64,000 nucleotides of DNA from Bacteroides pyogenes_A (GCF_048595595.1 NZ_CP184347.1); one strand, 5' to 3'. Counted from the stretch's first letter, positions 8,621 through 18,081 are shown. Notes: generated from the letters alone by a model not told the origin. Numbers and translations: made by a program.

Positions 8621-10709
8621 TTTAAGCACACGCGATATCAAGTTTATCTCCGGTGTAGGTCCTCAGAAAGCAGCAGTGCTAAGCAAAGAGTTGGGAATAT
8701 ACTCCTTGCGCGATTTGATTTATTATTTCCCTTATAAATATGTCGACCGGAGCCGCATCTATTACATTCATGAAATAGATGGGAATATGCCTTATATCCA
8801 GTTAAAGGGTAAAATTGTAGGATTTGAGACGTTCGGAGAAGGACGTCGCCGTCGCCTTGTTGCTCACTTTTCCGATGGTACGGGAGTTGTTGAACTGGTA
8901 TGGTTTCAGGGGGTGAAATATGTGCTTAATAAGTACAAACTTCACGAGGAATATATCGTTTTCGGGAAACCCACTTTGTTTAATGGCAGAATCAATGTCG
9001 CTCATCCGGATGTCGATAAACCTGATGACGGACAATTGTTTTCTTCGGGTTTACAGCCTTATTACAGCACTACGGAGAAAATGAAACGGAGTTTTCTTAA
9101 TTCCCATGCCATTGAAAAGATGATGGGAACTGTCGTTCAGCAAATGCAAGAACCGCTACCCGAGACCCTTCCTCTTCAAATTTTGACAAAAAATCATTTG
9201 ATGTCGTTGACGGAGGCGCTTAAAAACATTCATTTCCCGGGCAATCCCGATCTGTTGCGCAGAGCACAGTATCGTTTGAAATTCGAAGAACTTTTTTATG
9301 TACAGTTGAATATTCTTCGATATGCGAAAGATCGTCAAAGAAAGTATCGCGGCTATATTTTTGAAAAAGTAGGCGATGTTTTTAATACGTTTTATGCAAA
9401 AAATCTCCCATTCGAATTGACCGGAGCTCAAAAGAGGGTATTAAAAGAAATCCGAAACGATGTAGGCAGCGGCAGGCAAATGAACAGGTTATTGCAGGGT
9501 GACGTGGGAAGCGGGAAAACATTGGTTGCTTTAATGAGTATGCTGTTGGCAATAGATAATGATTATCAGGCTTGTATGATGGCACCTACCGAGATATTGG
9601 CCAATCAGCATTATGAAACAATTAAGAGTCTTCTTTTCGGTATGGATGTGCGTGTGGAGCTATTAACGGGTTCTGTGAAAGGGAAAAAGAGAGAAGCAGT
9701 ATTAAAAGGGTTATTGACCGGTGAGGTGAACATTTTAATAGGTACTCATGCCGTAATCGAAGAAGCTGTTAACTTTTTTTCGTTGGGGCTGGTTATTATC
9801 GATGAACAGCATCGTTTCGGTGTGGAGCAACGTGCTCGTCTTTGGAGTAAGAATATTCAGCCTCCACATGTGCTTGTCATGACAGCCACTCCCATTCCGC
9901 GAACACTTGCCATGACTTTGTATGGAGATTTGGATGTTTCTGTTATCGACGAACTTCCGCCGGGGCGAAAGCCGATAACTACAATTCATCAATTTGATAA
10001 TCGGCGAGAGAGCCTTTATCGTTCGGTTCGGAAGCAGATTGAAGAGGGGCGCCAAATATATATTGTATATCCTTTAATAAAAGAGAGCGAAAAAATTGAT
10101 TTGAAAAATTTGGAAGAAGGGTATTTGCATATTCGAGAGGAATTTCCGGAATATACTGTGTGTAAAGTGCATGGCAAGATGAAAACAGCCGAGAAAGACA
10201 AGCAAATGCAATTGTTTGTTTCGGGGGAAGCGCAAATAATGGTAGCTACTACGGTCATCGAAGTAGGGGTGAATGTGCCTAACGCTTCGGTCATGGTTAT
10301 AGAGAACGCCGAACGGTTCGGGCTTTCCCAATTACATCAGCTGCGCGGACGGGTAGGGCGTGGCGCAGAGCAATCGTACTGTATCCTTGTGACAAACTAT
10401 AAACTGACTGAAGATACCCGGAAACGGTTGGAGATTATGGTGCGTACTAATGATGGGTTTGAGATCGCCGAAGCCGATCTGAAGTTGAGAGGTCCCGGTG
10501 ATCTGGAAGGTACCCAACAAAGCGGCATCGCTTTCGATTTGAAGATTGCCGATATTGCGCGCGATGGGCAACTGCTGCAATACGTCCGTTCGGTAGCGGA
10601 AGATATTGTGGAACGCGATCCCGGAGCGCAGCATCCGGAGAACGAAATCTTGTGGCAACAACTTAAGTCGCTTAGAAAAACAAATGTTAACTGGGCGGTA
10701 ATTAGTTAA
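8613..10709 (+). CDS. recG: ATP-dependent DNA helicase RecG
   Basis: RecG remodels stalled replication forks and migrates Holliday junctions. The 698 residues fit the family. An N-terminal wedge/OB domain (about 60-150, with FSDGTGVVELVWF) leads to the helicase core. Walker A GDVGSGKT lies near residue 296, the DEQH box in IIDEQHRFG near 397, and TATPIPRTL near 423. Later motifs are VATTVIEVGVNVPNA and QLRGRVGRG. The C-terminal FEIAEADLKLRGPGDLEGTQQSG signature is RecG-specific. It is translationally coupled to ispD by an 8-base overlap. Confidence 0.97.
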   Translation: MFDLSTRDIKFISGVGPQKAAVLSKELGIYSLRDLIYYFPYKYVDRSRIYYIHEIDGNMPYIQLKGKIVGFETFGEGRRRRLVAHFSDGTGVVELVWFQGVKYVLNKYKLHEEYIVFGKPTLFNGRINVAHPDVDKPDDGQLFSSGLQPYYSTTEKMKRSFLNSHAIEKMMGTVVQQMQEPLPETLPLQILTKNHLMSLTEALKNIHFPGNPDLLRRAQYRLKFEELFYVQLNILRYAKDRQRKYRGYIFEKVGDVFNTFYAKNLPFELTGAQKRVLKEIRNDVGSGRQMNRLLQGDVGSGKTLVALMSMLLAIDNDYQACMMAPTEILANQHYETIKSLLFGMDVRVELLTGSVKGKKREAVLKGLLTGEVNILIGTHAVIEEAVNFFSLGLVIIDEQHRFGVEQRARLWSKNIQPPHVLVMTATPIPRTLAMTLYGDLDVSVIDELPPGRKPITTIHQFDNRRESLYRSVRKQIEEGRQIYIVYPLIKESEKIDLKNLEEGYLHIREEFPEYTVCKVHGKMKTAEKDKQMQLFVSGEAQIMVATTVIEVGVNVPNASVMVIENAERFGLSQLHQLRGRVGRGAEQSYCILVTNYKLTEDTRKRLEIMVRTNDGFEIAEADLKLRGPGDLEGTQQSGIAFDLKIADIARDGQLLQYVRSVAEDIVERDPGAQHPENEILWQQLKSLRKTNVNWAVIS

Positions 10710-10717
10710 ATATGGGT

Positions 10718-10781
10718 TAAACAGGCCGCTGATTTTATGGATATGTTGAAAAACATATTCCTCTGCTATCTTCCCTGTTTA
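10718..10781. repeat. Nested inverted repeats after recG
   Basis: The outer arms TAAACAGG (10718-10725) and CCTGTTTA (10774-10781) enclose a second perfect pair, ATATGTT (10741-10747) and AACATAT (10752-10758). No T-run follows, so this is not an ordinary intrinsic terminator. It could fold in the recG 3' UTR or be a binding site. Confidence 0.45.
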
Positions 10782-10844
10782 TAGACTTTTAGAAGCTCAT
10801 GAAGGCTTGATGAATCACATAGATGTTGAAAAATAGTTAATAAC

Positions 10845-10878
10845 TTTGTGGTTGTTTCATCAGAAAACATTACTTTTG
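10845..10878 (+). promoter_or_regulatory. Candidate ndk promoter
   Basis: TTTG at 10845-10848 and TACTTTTG at 10871-10878 are 22 bases apart, one more than the usual limit. The leader to the ndk ATG would be about 45 bases. Confidence 0.55.
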
Positions 10879-10930
10879 GGGGAATTTTTAAGTGAATGTA
10901 TTCGTTTAACCATCTAAAAAGTCACATAAT

Positions 10931-11395
10931 ATGCTTGAAAAAACACTGGTCATTTTGAAGCCGTGTACCCTTCAACGGGGACTGGTTGGAGAGATTACTC
11001 GCCGCTTCGAACGTAAAGGTTTGCGGTTGGCCGGTATGAAAATGATGCATCTGATGGATGAACTGTTAAGCGAACATTATGCGCATTTGAGTGCCAAACC
11101 CTTTTTTCAACGAGTAAAAGATTCGATGATGGCAGCTCCTGTCATCGTTTGTTGTTATGAGGGTGTAGATGCTGTTCAAACCGTGCGTACACTGACCGGG
11201 CCGACGAACGGACGTTTGGCTGCGCCCGGAACAATCCGTGGAGATTATAGCATGAGCTTTCAGGAAAATATTGTTCATGCTTCCGATTCACCGGAAACGG
11301 CAGCCATCGAATTAAAGAGATTTTTTAAACCGGAAGAACTATTTGAATACAGGCAGATCGCTTTCGACTTTCTGTATGCGAATGATGAATATTAA
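10931..11395 (+). CDS. ndk: Nucleoside diphosphate kinase
   Basis: Ndk transfers the gamma phosphate of ATP to other nucleoside diphosphates through a phospho-histidine. The 154 residues open with EKTLVILKPCTLQRGLVGEI. The GPTNGRLAAPGTIRGDY stretch follows, then the active-site histidine in NIVHASDSPETAAIE (about residue 116). The canonical NDPK signature is NxxHGSD; here the position after His is Ala, as in several Bacteroidetes members. The gene is followed 21 bases later by an M23 peptidase gene and may share its transcript. Confidence 0.94.
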   Translation: MLEKTLVILKPCTLQRGLVGEITRRFERKGLRLAGMKMMHLMDELLSEHYAHLSAKPFFQRVKDSMMAAPVIVCCYEGVDAVQTVRTLTGPTNGRLAAPGTIRGDYSMSFQENIVHASDSPETAAIELKRFFKPEELFEYRQIAFDFLYANDEY

Positions 11396-11416
11396 TCGAA
11401 CAATTGACAAAGACGA

Positions 11417-12298
11417 ATGAATTTCAGTTGTATTATTAAGACAGGACTTACTGCCGTGGCGGCTATGATTAGTTTGAGTTCTTTCTCTCAAGATCTGATT
11501 GCGCGTCAGGCTCCCATTGATAAAAAATTAAAAGCAGTAGACTCTTTGACTTTACAAAGGCAGATTCGCATTGAGCAGTCGGAATATCCTGCTTTGAATC
11601 TTTATCCGAATTGGAACAATCAGTACGTACATGCTTATGGAAAAGAGGCTATTATTCCGGAGACTTACAATATTGATCTGACAGGTTTCTGCATGCCTAC
11701 TCCGAGTACGAAAATTACTTCGCCTTTCGGGCCTCGCTGGAGGAGAATGCATAATGGTTTAGATTTGAAAGTAAATGTCGGAGATACAATTGTTTCTGCT
11801 TTTGACGGAAAGGTACGCATTGTAAAGTATGAACGCAGAGGATATGGGAAATACGTTGTAATCCGACATGATAACGGTTTGGAAACCGTATACGGGCATT
11901 TATCGAAACAGTTGGTTGAAGAGAACCAGTTGGTGAAAGCCGGCGAAGCGATTGGATTGGGTGGAAACACTGGGCGTTCTACAGGTTCGCATCTTCATTT
12001 TGAAACCCGCTTTTTGGGTATTGCCATCAACCCAGCTTATATGTTCGATTTCCCGAAACAAGATGTGGTAGCTGATACATATACTTTCCGCAAGACGAAA
12101 GGAATGGAGCGTCATCGTGCGGGTTCTCATGACCGAGGTGATGTTGAAACGGCTATTCGTTATCATAAAGTGAAGAGTGGAGATACGCTGTCGCGTATAG
12201 CCAAACTACGTGGGGTTTCTGTAAGCAAACTGTGCAAGCTGAACCGTATAAAGCCGACAACTACCTTGCGTATAGGACAGGTATTGCGTTGTTCATAA
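11417..12298 (+). CDS. M23-family peptidoglycan endopeptidase with LysM
   Basis: A secreted or periplasmic cell-wall hydrolase of 293 residues. A signal peptide spans about 1-24 (ending near SSFSQD). The LytM/M23 domain (about 95-215) shows the zinc ligands in HNGLDLKV and GSHLHFETR, plus the VYGHLSK motif, so the catalytic set is intact. A single LysM repeat lies at the C-terminus, about 248-292 (KVKSGDTLSRIAKLRGVSVSKL). It probably cleaves peptide cross-links during growth or division. Its transcript ends at the hairpin at 12324-12357. Confidence 0.92.
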   Translation: MNFSCIIKTGLTAVAAMISLSSFSQDLIARQAPIDKKLKAVDSLTLQRQIRIEQSEYPALNLYPNWNNQYVHAYGKEAIIPETYNIDLTGFCMPTPSTKITSPFGPRWRRMHNGLDLKVNVGDTIVSAFDGKVRIVKYERRGYGKYVVIRHDNGLETVYGHLSKQLVEENQLVKAGEAIGLGGNTGRSTGSHLHFETRFLGIAINPAYMFDFPKQDVVADTYTFRKTKGMERHRAGSHDRGDVETAIRYHKVKSGDTLSRIAKLRGVSVSKLCKLNRIKPTTTLRIGQVLRCS

Positions 12299-12323
12299 AG
12301 AATAGTATCTTATTCATAATACA

Positions 12324-12360
12324 AGAGGGCACTTTAATATTATTTAGAGTGCCCTCTTTC
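12324..12360 (+). terminator. Terminator after the M23 peptidase gene
   Basis: AGAGGGCACT pairs with AGTGCCCTCT across an AT-only loop and is followed by TTCTGTTTTT. The -33 element of the next promoter overlaps the end of the stem, so stop and restart signals are packed together. Confidence 0.85.
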
Positions 12361-12388
12361 TGTTTTTACTTAATTATTGTTACCTTTG
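12357..12388 (+). promoter_or_regulatory. Promoter of the DUF1599-tpiA-folE gene cluster
   Basis: TTTC (12357-12360), then 20 bases, then TACCTTTG (12381-12388). Placement of this -7 box excludes the in-frame ATG at 12377 and supports the start at 12407. Confidence 0.65.
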
Positions 12389-12406
12389 CGTTCTATTTGG
12401 AAAGAA

Positions 12407-12949
12407 ATGAAAGATACCAAGTTACAGTTTGAACATGTCATTGCTTTTTGTCGTGAGTTGTTTTCTAAGAAACTACATGATTACGGTCCCGCATGGCGCA
12501 TTCTGCGTCCGGCTTCCGTAACCGATCAGATTTTTATTAAAGCCAACCGCATCCGCAGTATTGAAACAAAAGGGGTGACCCTGATAGACGAGGGCATCCA
12601 TTCGGAGTTTATAGCTATCGTTAATTACGGAATTATCGGGTTAATCCAGCTTGAATTAGGGTATGCCGAATCGGCTGATATCGGCAATGAAGAGGCTTTG
12701 GCTTTGTATGATAAATATTCGCACAAAGCATTGGATTTAATGCTGGCAAAAAATCATGATTACGATGAAGCGTGGAGAAGCATGCGAATCAGCTCTTATA
12801 CCGATCTGATTCTAATGAAAATATACCGGACCAAGCAGATTGAGAGCCTGTCCGGAGATACGTTGGTTTCCGAAGGAATCGACGCCAATTACATGGATAT
12901 GATCAATTATGCCATTTTCGGTCTGATTAAAATAGAGTTTGAAGGATAA
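12407..12949 (+). CDS. DUF1599 domain protein
   Basis: A 180-residue cytoplasmic protein made of two tandem copies of one module. KLHDYGPAWRILRPASVTDQIFIKANRIRSIE in the first half is echoed by KNHDYDEAWRSMRISSYTDLILMKIYRTKQIE in the second. Each copy ends in a hydrophobic stretch (FIAIVNYGIIGLIQLELG and MDMINYAIFGLIKIEFEG). DUF1599 is also called nucleotide modification associated domain 1; its function in Bacteroides is unproven. It is the first gene of a set with DoxX-like, tpiA, SPOR and folE that I recall as conserved in the genus, and it overlaps the next gene by 11 bases. Confidence 0.85.
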   Translation: MKDTKLQFEHVIAFCRELFSKKLHDYGPAWRILRPASVTDQIFIKANRIRSIETKGVTLIDEGIHSEFIAIVNYGIIGLIQLELGYAESADIGNEEALALYDKYSHKALDLMLAKNHDYDEAWRSMRISSYTDLILMKIYRTKQIESLSGDTLVSEGIDANYMDMINYAIFGLIKIEFEG

Positions 12950-14264
12950 GAATTTACATATTATTCGAAAGACAGGAGTCAATTTGTGCCGCTTCTTTCT
13001 ATCCGCAGTTTTTATCTTTTCCGGTTTCGTTAAAGCTGTCGACCCTTTAGGTGTGCAGTATAAGATACAGGATTATCTCGCTGCGTTTGGCATACTGTCT
13101 TGGTTTCCTTCCTTTTTTCCTTTACTCACCGGTATCGTCTTGTCGGCAGTCGAATTTTCCATCGGTGTTTTCTTGTTCTTTGGAGTTCGTAGGACTGTTT
13201 CCTCTACGCTGGCACTGATATTCATGGTTTTCATGACTCCACTGACTTTATATCTGGCCCTTTCCAATCCGGTGCAGGACTGCGGCTGTTTCGGAGATGC
13301 ATGGAAACTCACAAATTGGGAAACGTTCCTGAAAAATGCAGTGCTGCTTATGCTTGCCGTTGTAGTGTTCAGGCATCGTAAATCGGTGATTCGCTTTATT
13401 ACCTTCAAAATGGAATGGTTGGTTTCTTTGTATACGATATTGTTTGTTTTCGCTTTGTCGTTTTATTGTTTGAATCACCTGCCAATTTTAGACTTCCGTC
13501 CTTATAAAACAGGCAACAATATTCTTGAGGGAATGACCGTTCCCGATGGGGCACAACCGAGCATATACGAGAATATCTTTATATTGGAGAAGAATGGAGT
13601 AAAGAAAGAGTTTACACTGGAGAATTATCCCGACAGCACATGGACATTCGTAGATGCCCGTTCAATTCTTAAAAAGAAAGGTTATGAGCCGCCTATCCGC
13701 GATTTCTCTATGATTGAATCGGCTACGGGAAACGATATAACTGAGGATGTGTTGACTGATATGAATTACACATTCCTGCTGATAGCCCATCGCATCGAGA
13801 TAGCGGATGACAGCAATATCGATTTGATCAATGAAATTTACGACTATTCGATGGAGCATGGTTACGGGTTTTATTGCCTCACTTCTTCATCGGATGAACA
13901 GATAGAACAATGGAAAGATAAATCCGGAGCAGAATATCCTTTCTGCCGGACGGATGATATTGCGTTAAAAACAATGATCCGGTCTAATCCGGGGCTGATG
14001 CTGATAAAGAACGGCGTGATTTTGAATAAGTGGAGCGATGAAGAATTGCCTGACGAGTATGTGCTTACAGACAGACTGGAGAATCTTCTTTTGGGAAAGC
14101 AGAAGGTTAAGAGCGACCTCCATACCGTAGGGTACGTCTTCTTATGGTTTATCGTACCGCTGCTGTTCGTGTTGGGAGCAGATATTCTGATTATTCGTCG
14201 TAAAGAGAGACGGCTTGCCAAGAAGGCGGCGGAGGCGGCCGGATCAATAAAGGATGATGAATAA
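12939..14264 (+). CDS. DoxX/MauE-like membrane protein with thioredoxin-like region
   Basis: A 441-residue membrane protein starting with TTG at 12939, which overlaps the end of the DUF1599 gene. The first 150 residues hold four hydrophobic helices and the DoxX/MauE hallmark NPVQDCGCFGDAWKLTNWETF with two close cysteines. A fifth helix follows near 155-175. A soluble region (about 180-390) resembles a thioredoxin fold by strand pattern but lacks a CxxC motif. A final helix near 395-415 leads to a basic tail. BauE/MauE relatives move reducing power across the membrane, so a role in periplasmic disulfide chemistry is an inference only. Confidence 0.8.
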   Translation: MKDKNLHIIRKTGVNLCRFFLSAVFIFSGFVKAVDPLGVQYKIQDYLAAFGILSWFPSFFPLLTGIVLSAVEFSIGVFLFFGVRRTVSSTLALIFMVFMTPLTLYLALSNPVQDCGCFGDAWKLTNWETFLKNAVLLMLAVVVFRHRKSVIRFITFKMEWLVSLYTILFVFALSFYCLNHLPILDFRPYKTGNNILEGMTVPDGAQPSIYENIFILEKNGVKKEFTLENYPDSTWTFVDARSILKKKGYEPPIRDFSMIESATGNDITEDVLTDMNYTFLLIAHRIEIADDSNIDLINEIYDYSMEHGYGFYCLTSSSDEQIEQWKDKSGAEYPFCRTDDIALKTMIRSNPGLMLIKNGVILNKWSDEELPDEYVLTDRLENLLLGKQKVKSDLHTVGYVFLWFIVPLLFVLGADILIIRRKERRLAKKAAEAAGSIKDDE

Positions 14265-14303
14265 TAAGAAGTTATATTAGTAACCCTTTAAATAAAAGTA
14301 AAA

Positions 14304-15062
14304 ATGAGAAAGAACATTGTTGCAGGAAACTGGAAAATGAACAAAACCCTTCAGGAGGGTATTGCTTTGGCGAAAGAGTTGAATGAAGCATTGGCTAACG
14401 AAAAGCCAAATTGCGATGTCGTAATTTGTACTCCGTTTATTCACTTGGCTTCTGTTACTCCGCTGGTAGACGCTGCGAAGATCGGAGTGGGTGCTGAAAA
14501 CTGTGCGGACAAAGAATCCGGCGCATACACAGGTGAAGTTTCTGCCGCCATGGTTGCTTCTACCGGTGCCAAATATGTGATTTTGGGGCACTCTGAACGT
14601 CGTGCATATTATGGTGAAACAGTTGCTATTCTTGAAGAAAAAGTAAAATTGGCTCTGGCAAACGGCCTGACTCCTATCTTCTGTATCGGTGAAGTGCTGG
14701 AAGAACGCGAGGCGAACAAGCAGAATGAGGTTGTTGCCGCTCAAATGGCATCTGTATTCTCTTTGTCTGCTGAAGACTTCTCCAAGATTGTTTTGGCTTA
14801 TGAGCCGGTTTGGGCTATCGGTACAGGTAAGACTGCTACTCCCGAACAAGCACAGGAGATACATGCTTTCATCCGTTCAATCGTTGCCGACAAATACGGT
14901 AAAGAAGTTGCCGATAATACCTCGATTCTTTACGGTGGGAGCTGCAAACCCTCCAATGCGAAGGAACTGTTTGCCAATCCTGATGTAGACGGTGGCCTGA
15001 TTGGCGGCGCGGCTTTGAAGGTCTCCGATTTCAAAGGAATCATCGACGCATTTAACGCATAA
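14304..15062 (+). CDS. tpiA: Triosephosphate isomerase
   Basis: Glycolytic enzyme interconverting dihydroxyacetone phosphate and glyceraldehyde 3-phosphate. At 252 residues it has the standard length. The motifs are complete: NWKMNKT with the catalytic Asn/Lys at the N-terminus, ILGHSERR with the electrophilic His, YEPVWAIGTGKTATP with the catalytic Glu, and the phosphate-gripping YGGSCKPSN and GGLIGGAALK loops. It lies 39 bases after the DoxX-like gene. Confidence 0.98.
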   Translation: MRKNIVAGNWKMNKTLQEGIALAKELNEALANEKPNCDVVICTPFIHLASVTPLVDAAKIGVGAENCADKESGAYTGEVSAAMVASTGAKYVILGHSERRAYYGETVAILEEKVKLALANGLTPIFCIGEVLEEREANKQNEVVAAQMASVFSLSAEDFSKIVLAYEPVWAIGTGKTATPEQAQEIHAFIRSIVADKYGKEVADNTSILYGGSCKPSNAKELFANPDVDGGLIGGAALKVSDFKGIIDAFNA

Positions 15063-15153
15063 TTAATTTTATTGCGGATTTCGCAGAATTGCACAGCCTC
15101 ATATTTCCGTTGTGTGATTCTTCGAAATCCGTTATACTCTTTATTAAACTCCG

Positions 15154-15603
15154 ATGAAGAAACTTTCTTTACTTATTTTATTGTTTGTCTTGATAGGAGC
15201 GAGTGCACAGGCGCAAAGCATTATCAAGAGTCTGGAACGTACGGTGCCGGGACAAGGCAAAGTGACGATCCATCAAGATCCCCGCATCGAAGCGCTGTTG
15301 GGTGTGGAACGTTCATCCATCGGCGAGCAGAAAGTAATAAAGACGGCCGGATTCAGGATACAGGCTTATGCCGGCAACAATACTCGTGCAGCCAAGAATG
15401 ACGCTTACGGAGTTGCCGCGCGTGTCAGGCAATATTTCCCGGAATTGGCCGTGTACACTTCTTTCAATCCGCCTCGCTGGATCTGCCGTGTGGGTGACTT
15501 CCGCAGTATCGAAGAAGCGGATGCCGTGATGCGAAAGCTCAAAGCGACGGGTGTGTTTAAAGAAGTCTCTATCGTCAGAGATCAAATTAATGTTCCTTTA
15601 TAA
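15154..15603 (+). CDS. Exported SPOR-domain protein
   Basis: A 149-residue protein with a signal peptide at about 1-20 (ending ASAQAQS) and a C-terminal SPOR-type domain at about 65-149. The domain begins AGFRIQAYAGNN and includes YFPELAVYTSFNPPRWICRVGDF and FKEVSIVRDQI. SPOR domains bind denuded septal peptidoglycan, so a periplasmic division-site role is likely. It sits between tpiA and folE, with 7 bases to the latter. Confidence 0.88.
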   Translation: MKKLSLLILLFVLIGASAQAQSIIKSLERTVPGQGKVTIHQDPRIEALLGVERSSIGEQKVIKTAGFRIQAYAGNNTRAAKNDAYGVAARVRQYFPELAVYTSFNPPRWICRVGDFRSIEEADAVMRKLKATGVFKEVSIVRDQINVPL

Positions 15604-15610
15604 TACGATC

Positions 15611-16201
15611 ATGTTTGAAAAAGAAAAGAACTATTCTCCTAATCTGGAGGAACTGAAAAGCCATTATCGCAGTGTCATAACTTTGTTGGGCGAAGATGCC
15701 GACCGCGAAGGATTGTTGAAAACACCGGAGCGGGTGGCGAAAGCGATGCTGAATCTGACTCACGGTTATCGTGTAGACCCGCATGAAGTGCTGCTTTCGG
15801 CCAAGTTTAAGGAAGAGTACAGCCAGATGGTTATCGTAAAAGATATCGATTTCTTTTCTCTTTGCGAACATCACATGTTGCCGTTTTACGGGAAAGCGCA
15901 CGTGGCTTATATTCCCAACGGCTATATCACGGGGTTGAGCAAAATAGCCCGTGTGGTCGATATATTCTCTCACCGCCTTCAAGTGCAGGAGCGTATGACG
16001 TTGCAGATCAAGCAATGTATTCAGGATACGCTGAATCCGTTGGGTGTAATGGTTGTCGTAGAAGCCAAGCACATGTGCATGCAGATGCGCGGAGTGGAAA
16101 AACAAAACTCCATTACTACCACTTCCGATTTTACCGGAGCATTCAATCAGGCCAAAACCCGCGAGGAGTTTATGAACCTGATTCAGCACGGCAGCTTGTG
16201 A
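15611..16201 (+). CDS. folE: GTP cyclohydrolase I
   Basis: FolE opens the GTP ring to give dihydroneopterin triphosphate, the first step of folate and pterin synthesis. I use the ATG at 15611 (MFEKEKNYSPNLEEL), giving 196 residues; the frame extends upstream into the SPOR gene, but that part is not family-like. Zinc ligands are in SLCEHHMLPFYGKAHVAYIP, then HRLQVQERMT, and in MCMQMRGV. It is the last gene of the DUF1599 cluster. Confidence 0.96.
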   Translation: MFEKEKNYSPNLEELKSHYRSVITLLGEDADREGLLKTPERVAKAMLNLTHGYRVDPHEVLLSAKFKEEYSQMVIVKDIDFFSLCEHHMLPFYGKAHVAYIPNGYITGLSKIARVVDIFSHRLQVQERMTLQIKQCIQDTLNPLGVMVVVEAKHMCMQMRGVEKQNSITTTSDFTGAFNQAKTREEFMNLIQHGSL

Positions 16202-16303
16202 CCTGTTGCCTCATTTTCATCCGGTTGTGCCGATTCGGTTTTTGCCGGCGGGAAAGTTGGTCGAAGCGGCTTTCATTCCCTTACAGAACAAGCCTTTCCG
16301 ACT

Positions 16304-17161
16304 TTATTCCGGATCGGGCAGGTTGAAGGTGTCTCCGTCTTCGATAGTTCCCATCCGATACCCTTTTCTCAGCCAGGAAGATCGTTGTTTTGATGTTCCG
16401 TGGTTGAACGACTCCGGTACTACATACCCGCGCGATTTCATTTGCAACCGGTCGTCTCCGATGGCGTTGGCAGCAATGAGCCCCTCTTCCAGATCGCCTA
16501 TCTCCATCGAATTGAACATGTTGTCGTCATGATGCGCCCATACCCCCGCATAGTAATCGGCTTGGAGTTCGAGGCGTACGCTGATGGCGTTGGCTTTGCT
16601 TTGGCTCACTTGCCGCATTTGCGCATGTGCTTTGTCGAGCGTTCCCAACAAATATTGCACGTGATGCCCCACTTCATGGGCAATGACGTAAGCATACGCA
16701 AAGTCTCCCGATGCTCCGAGCGTCTTTTTCATGTCTCTGAAGAACGAGAGGTCGATGTATAAAGACTGATCTGCCGAGCAGTAGAACGGTCCCGACTGTG
16801 CCGAAGCGCTTCCGCAACCGCTGTGGACGGACTCGGTGAATAAAACCATTTTGGGAGGCCGATAGGTCAGTCCTTTTTGTGCGAACACCTTGGTCCATAC
16901 ATCTTCCGTTCCCGCCAGAATTTGTTTGGAGAACTGCGCCAGCGCCTCCTCTTCTTCCGTAGGGACGTATTGCCCTTCTTGCGATACTGCCGATGATCCT
17001 TCCTGCAAACCGCTGTTGACAACGTCGAGCGGATTGCCTCCCATCAGCCAGATTAAAAGTCCGACAATGATCGTGCCCCCGATTCCTAAAGAGGCTTTAC
17101 CAACTCTGCGACCTCTGCGGTCGTCTACATTGCTGCTTTCTCGTCTACCGTCAAGTCTCAT
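16304..17161 (-). CDS. Neutral zinc metallopeptidase, YpfJ-like
   Basis: A 285-residue membrane-anchored peptidase. A basic N-terminus is followed by one helix at about 27-45 (IGGTIIVGLLIWLM). The catalytic motif is HEVGHHVQYLLG at about residue 165, preceded by the SGCGSASAQSGPFYCSADQSLYID signature of the YpfJ/KPN_02809 family. The downstream LELQADYYAGVWAHH stretch supplies the third zinc ligand. Family members are of unknown physiological role. It stands alone, transcribed convergently to folE. Confidence 0.92.
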   Translation of the reverse strand: MRLDGRRESSNVDDRRGRRVGKASLGIGGTIIVGLLIWLMGGNPLDVVNSGLQEGSSAVSQEGQYVPTEEEEALAQFSKQILAGTEDVWTKVFAQKGLTYRPPKMVLFTESVHSGCGSASAQSGPFYCSADQSLYIDLSFFRDMKKTLGASGDFAYAYVIAHEVGHHVQYLLGTLDKAHAQMRQVSQSKANAISVRLELQADYYAGVWAHHDDNMFNSMEIGDLEEGLIAANAIGDDRLQMKSRGYVVPESFNHGTSKQRSSWLRKGYRMGTIEDGDTFNLPDPE

Positions 17162-17355
17162 ATTCTTCCTCCTTTACTTATTCTTTTATTATCTGAAAGT
17201 AAAGATACTGTTTTATAGAATATTCTGTTTTTTTCAAGGGATAAAAAACGTTTTTACCTAAGAAAAATTTCGCGTTTGATTAAAAAGATTGAGGTTGTAT
17301 GCTGCACTCTGAACTGCATCCTCAAAGTTTTGTGCTCGGTGGTGTGCCGAAAAGG

Positions 17356-18081
17356 TCATATTTCCTCCAACGCATAATACTGGTAGTCGCGGATAACCGT
17401 GCGGAGAAAGTTTTCCGCACTTCCTTCGCGGGGAGTAACGGAGAGGCTGTTCCGTACTTTCTCCGACAGCAGGGCGATGTGCCTTTCGCGGTCTTTTTGC
17501 TTCGATGCCAATGTGCGGCCGATGAGGTTGATCTGTTCCAGAGAGAGGTCGGACGATTGGGGATAGACCGGATGATAATTTCGTGCCAGATGCTCGAATT
17601 CGTCGAGACTCACTTGTATCTTGCGGTAATTCTTTTCCTTGATCACCATTGTTCCCGCAGCCAAGTCGCCCAACCGCCGGCTGTTTTTCGTAAGCAGTAT
17701 CACTAAAACTCCCAAACCTCCGGTCAGCGGGCCGTCGATCGGCATCAGAAGCCAGCGAAGCAGGTACGCGCTCAGTCCCGGTGTTGAACCGTCTGCCTTC
17801 ACCACCCGTATTTTCATGACGCGTTTGCCCAAGCTCTGCCCGCGGTTGAATATTTCGCAAAGCAGGTGATAGCACAGCGCCGGCAGGTAGATGGCCGCCA
17901 TGAATATAAACAGGTTCGTGCCCGAAGGAAGAATCATGCGGAACAGTAAAGCCGTTGTAGAATATACATAAATCACAATAACGAGAAGGTCGATAAATCG
18001 GGCGATCAACCGCTCGCCGATACTGGCGGGTGTCTGACTGATGCGCACAAATTGTCCGGTAATGATCGTAGATTCTGCCAT
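17356..18081 (-). CDS. RDD-family membrane protein
   Basis: A 241-residue protein. RDD motifs are visible as RLIARFIDLLVIVIYVY near residue 23 and SLGKRVMKIRVVKADG near 88. Three hydrophobic helices lie in the first 140 residues, followed by a charged C-terminal half. The gene is divergent from spoIIM, with a -7 box TATATTTG (minus strand, 18113-18120) inside the spacer of the opposite promoter. The pairing with SpoIIM-DUF4129-DUF4350-MoxR-DUF58 genes recurs in Bacteroides, so it probably acts with that membrane system. RDD proteins include ion exchangers, but the substrate is unknown. Confidence 0.88.
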   Translation of the reverse strand: MAESTIITGQFVRISQTPASIGERLIARFIDLLVIVIYVYSTTALLFRMILPSGTNLFIFMAAIYLPALCYHLLCEIFNRGQSLGKRVMKIRVVKADGSTPGLSAYLLRWLLMPIDGPLTGGLGVLVILLTKNSRRLGDLAAGTMVIKEKNYRKIQVSLDEFEHLARNYHPVYPQSSDLSLEQINLIGRTLASKQKDRERHIALLSEKVRNSLSVTPREGSAENFLRTVIRDYQYYALEEI

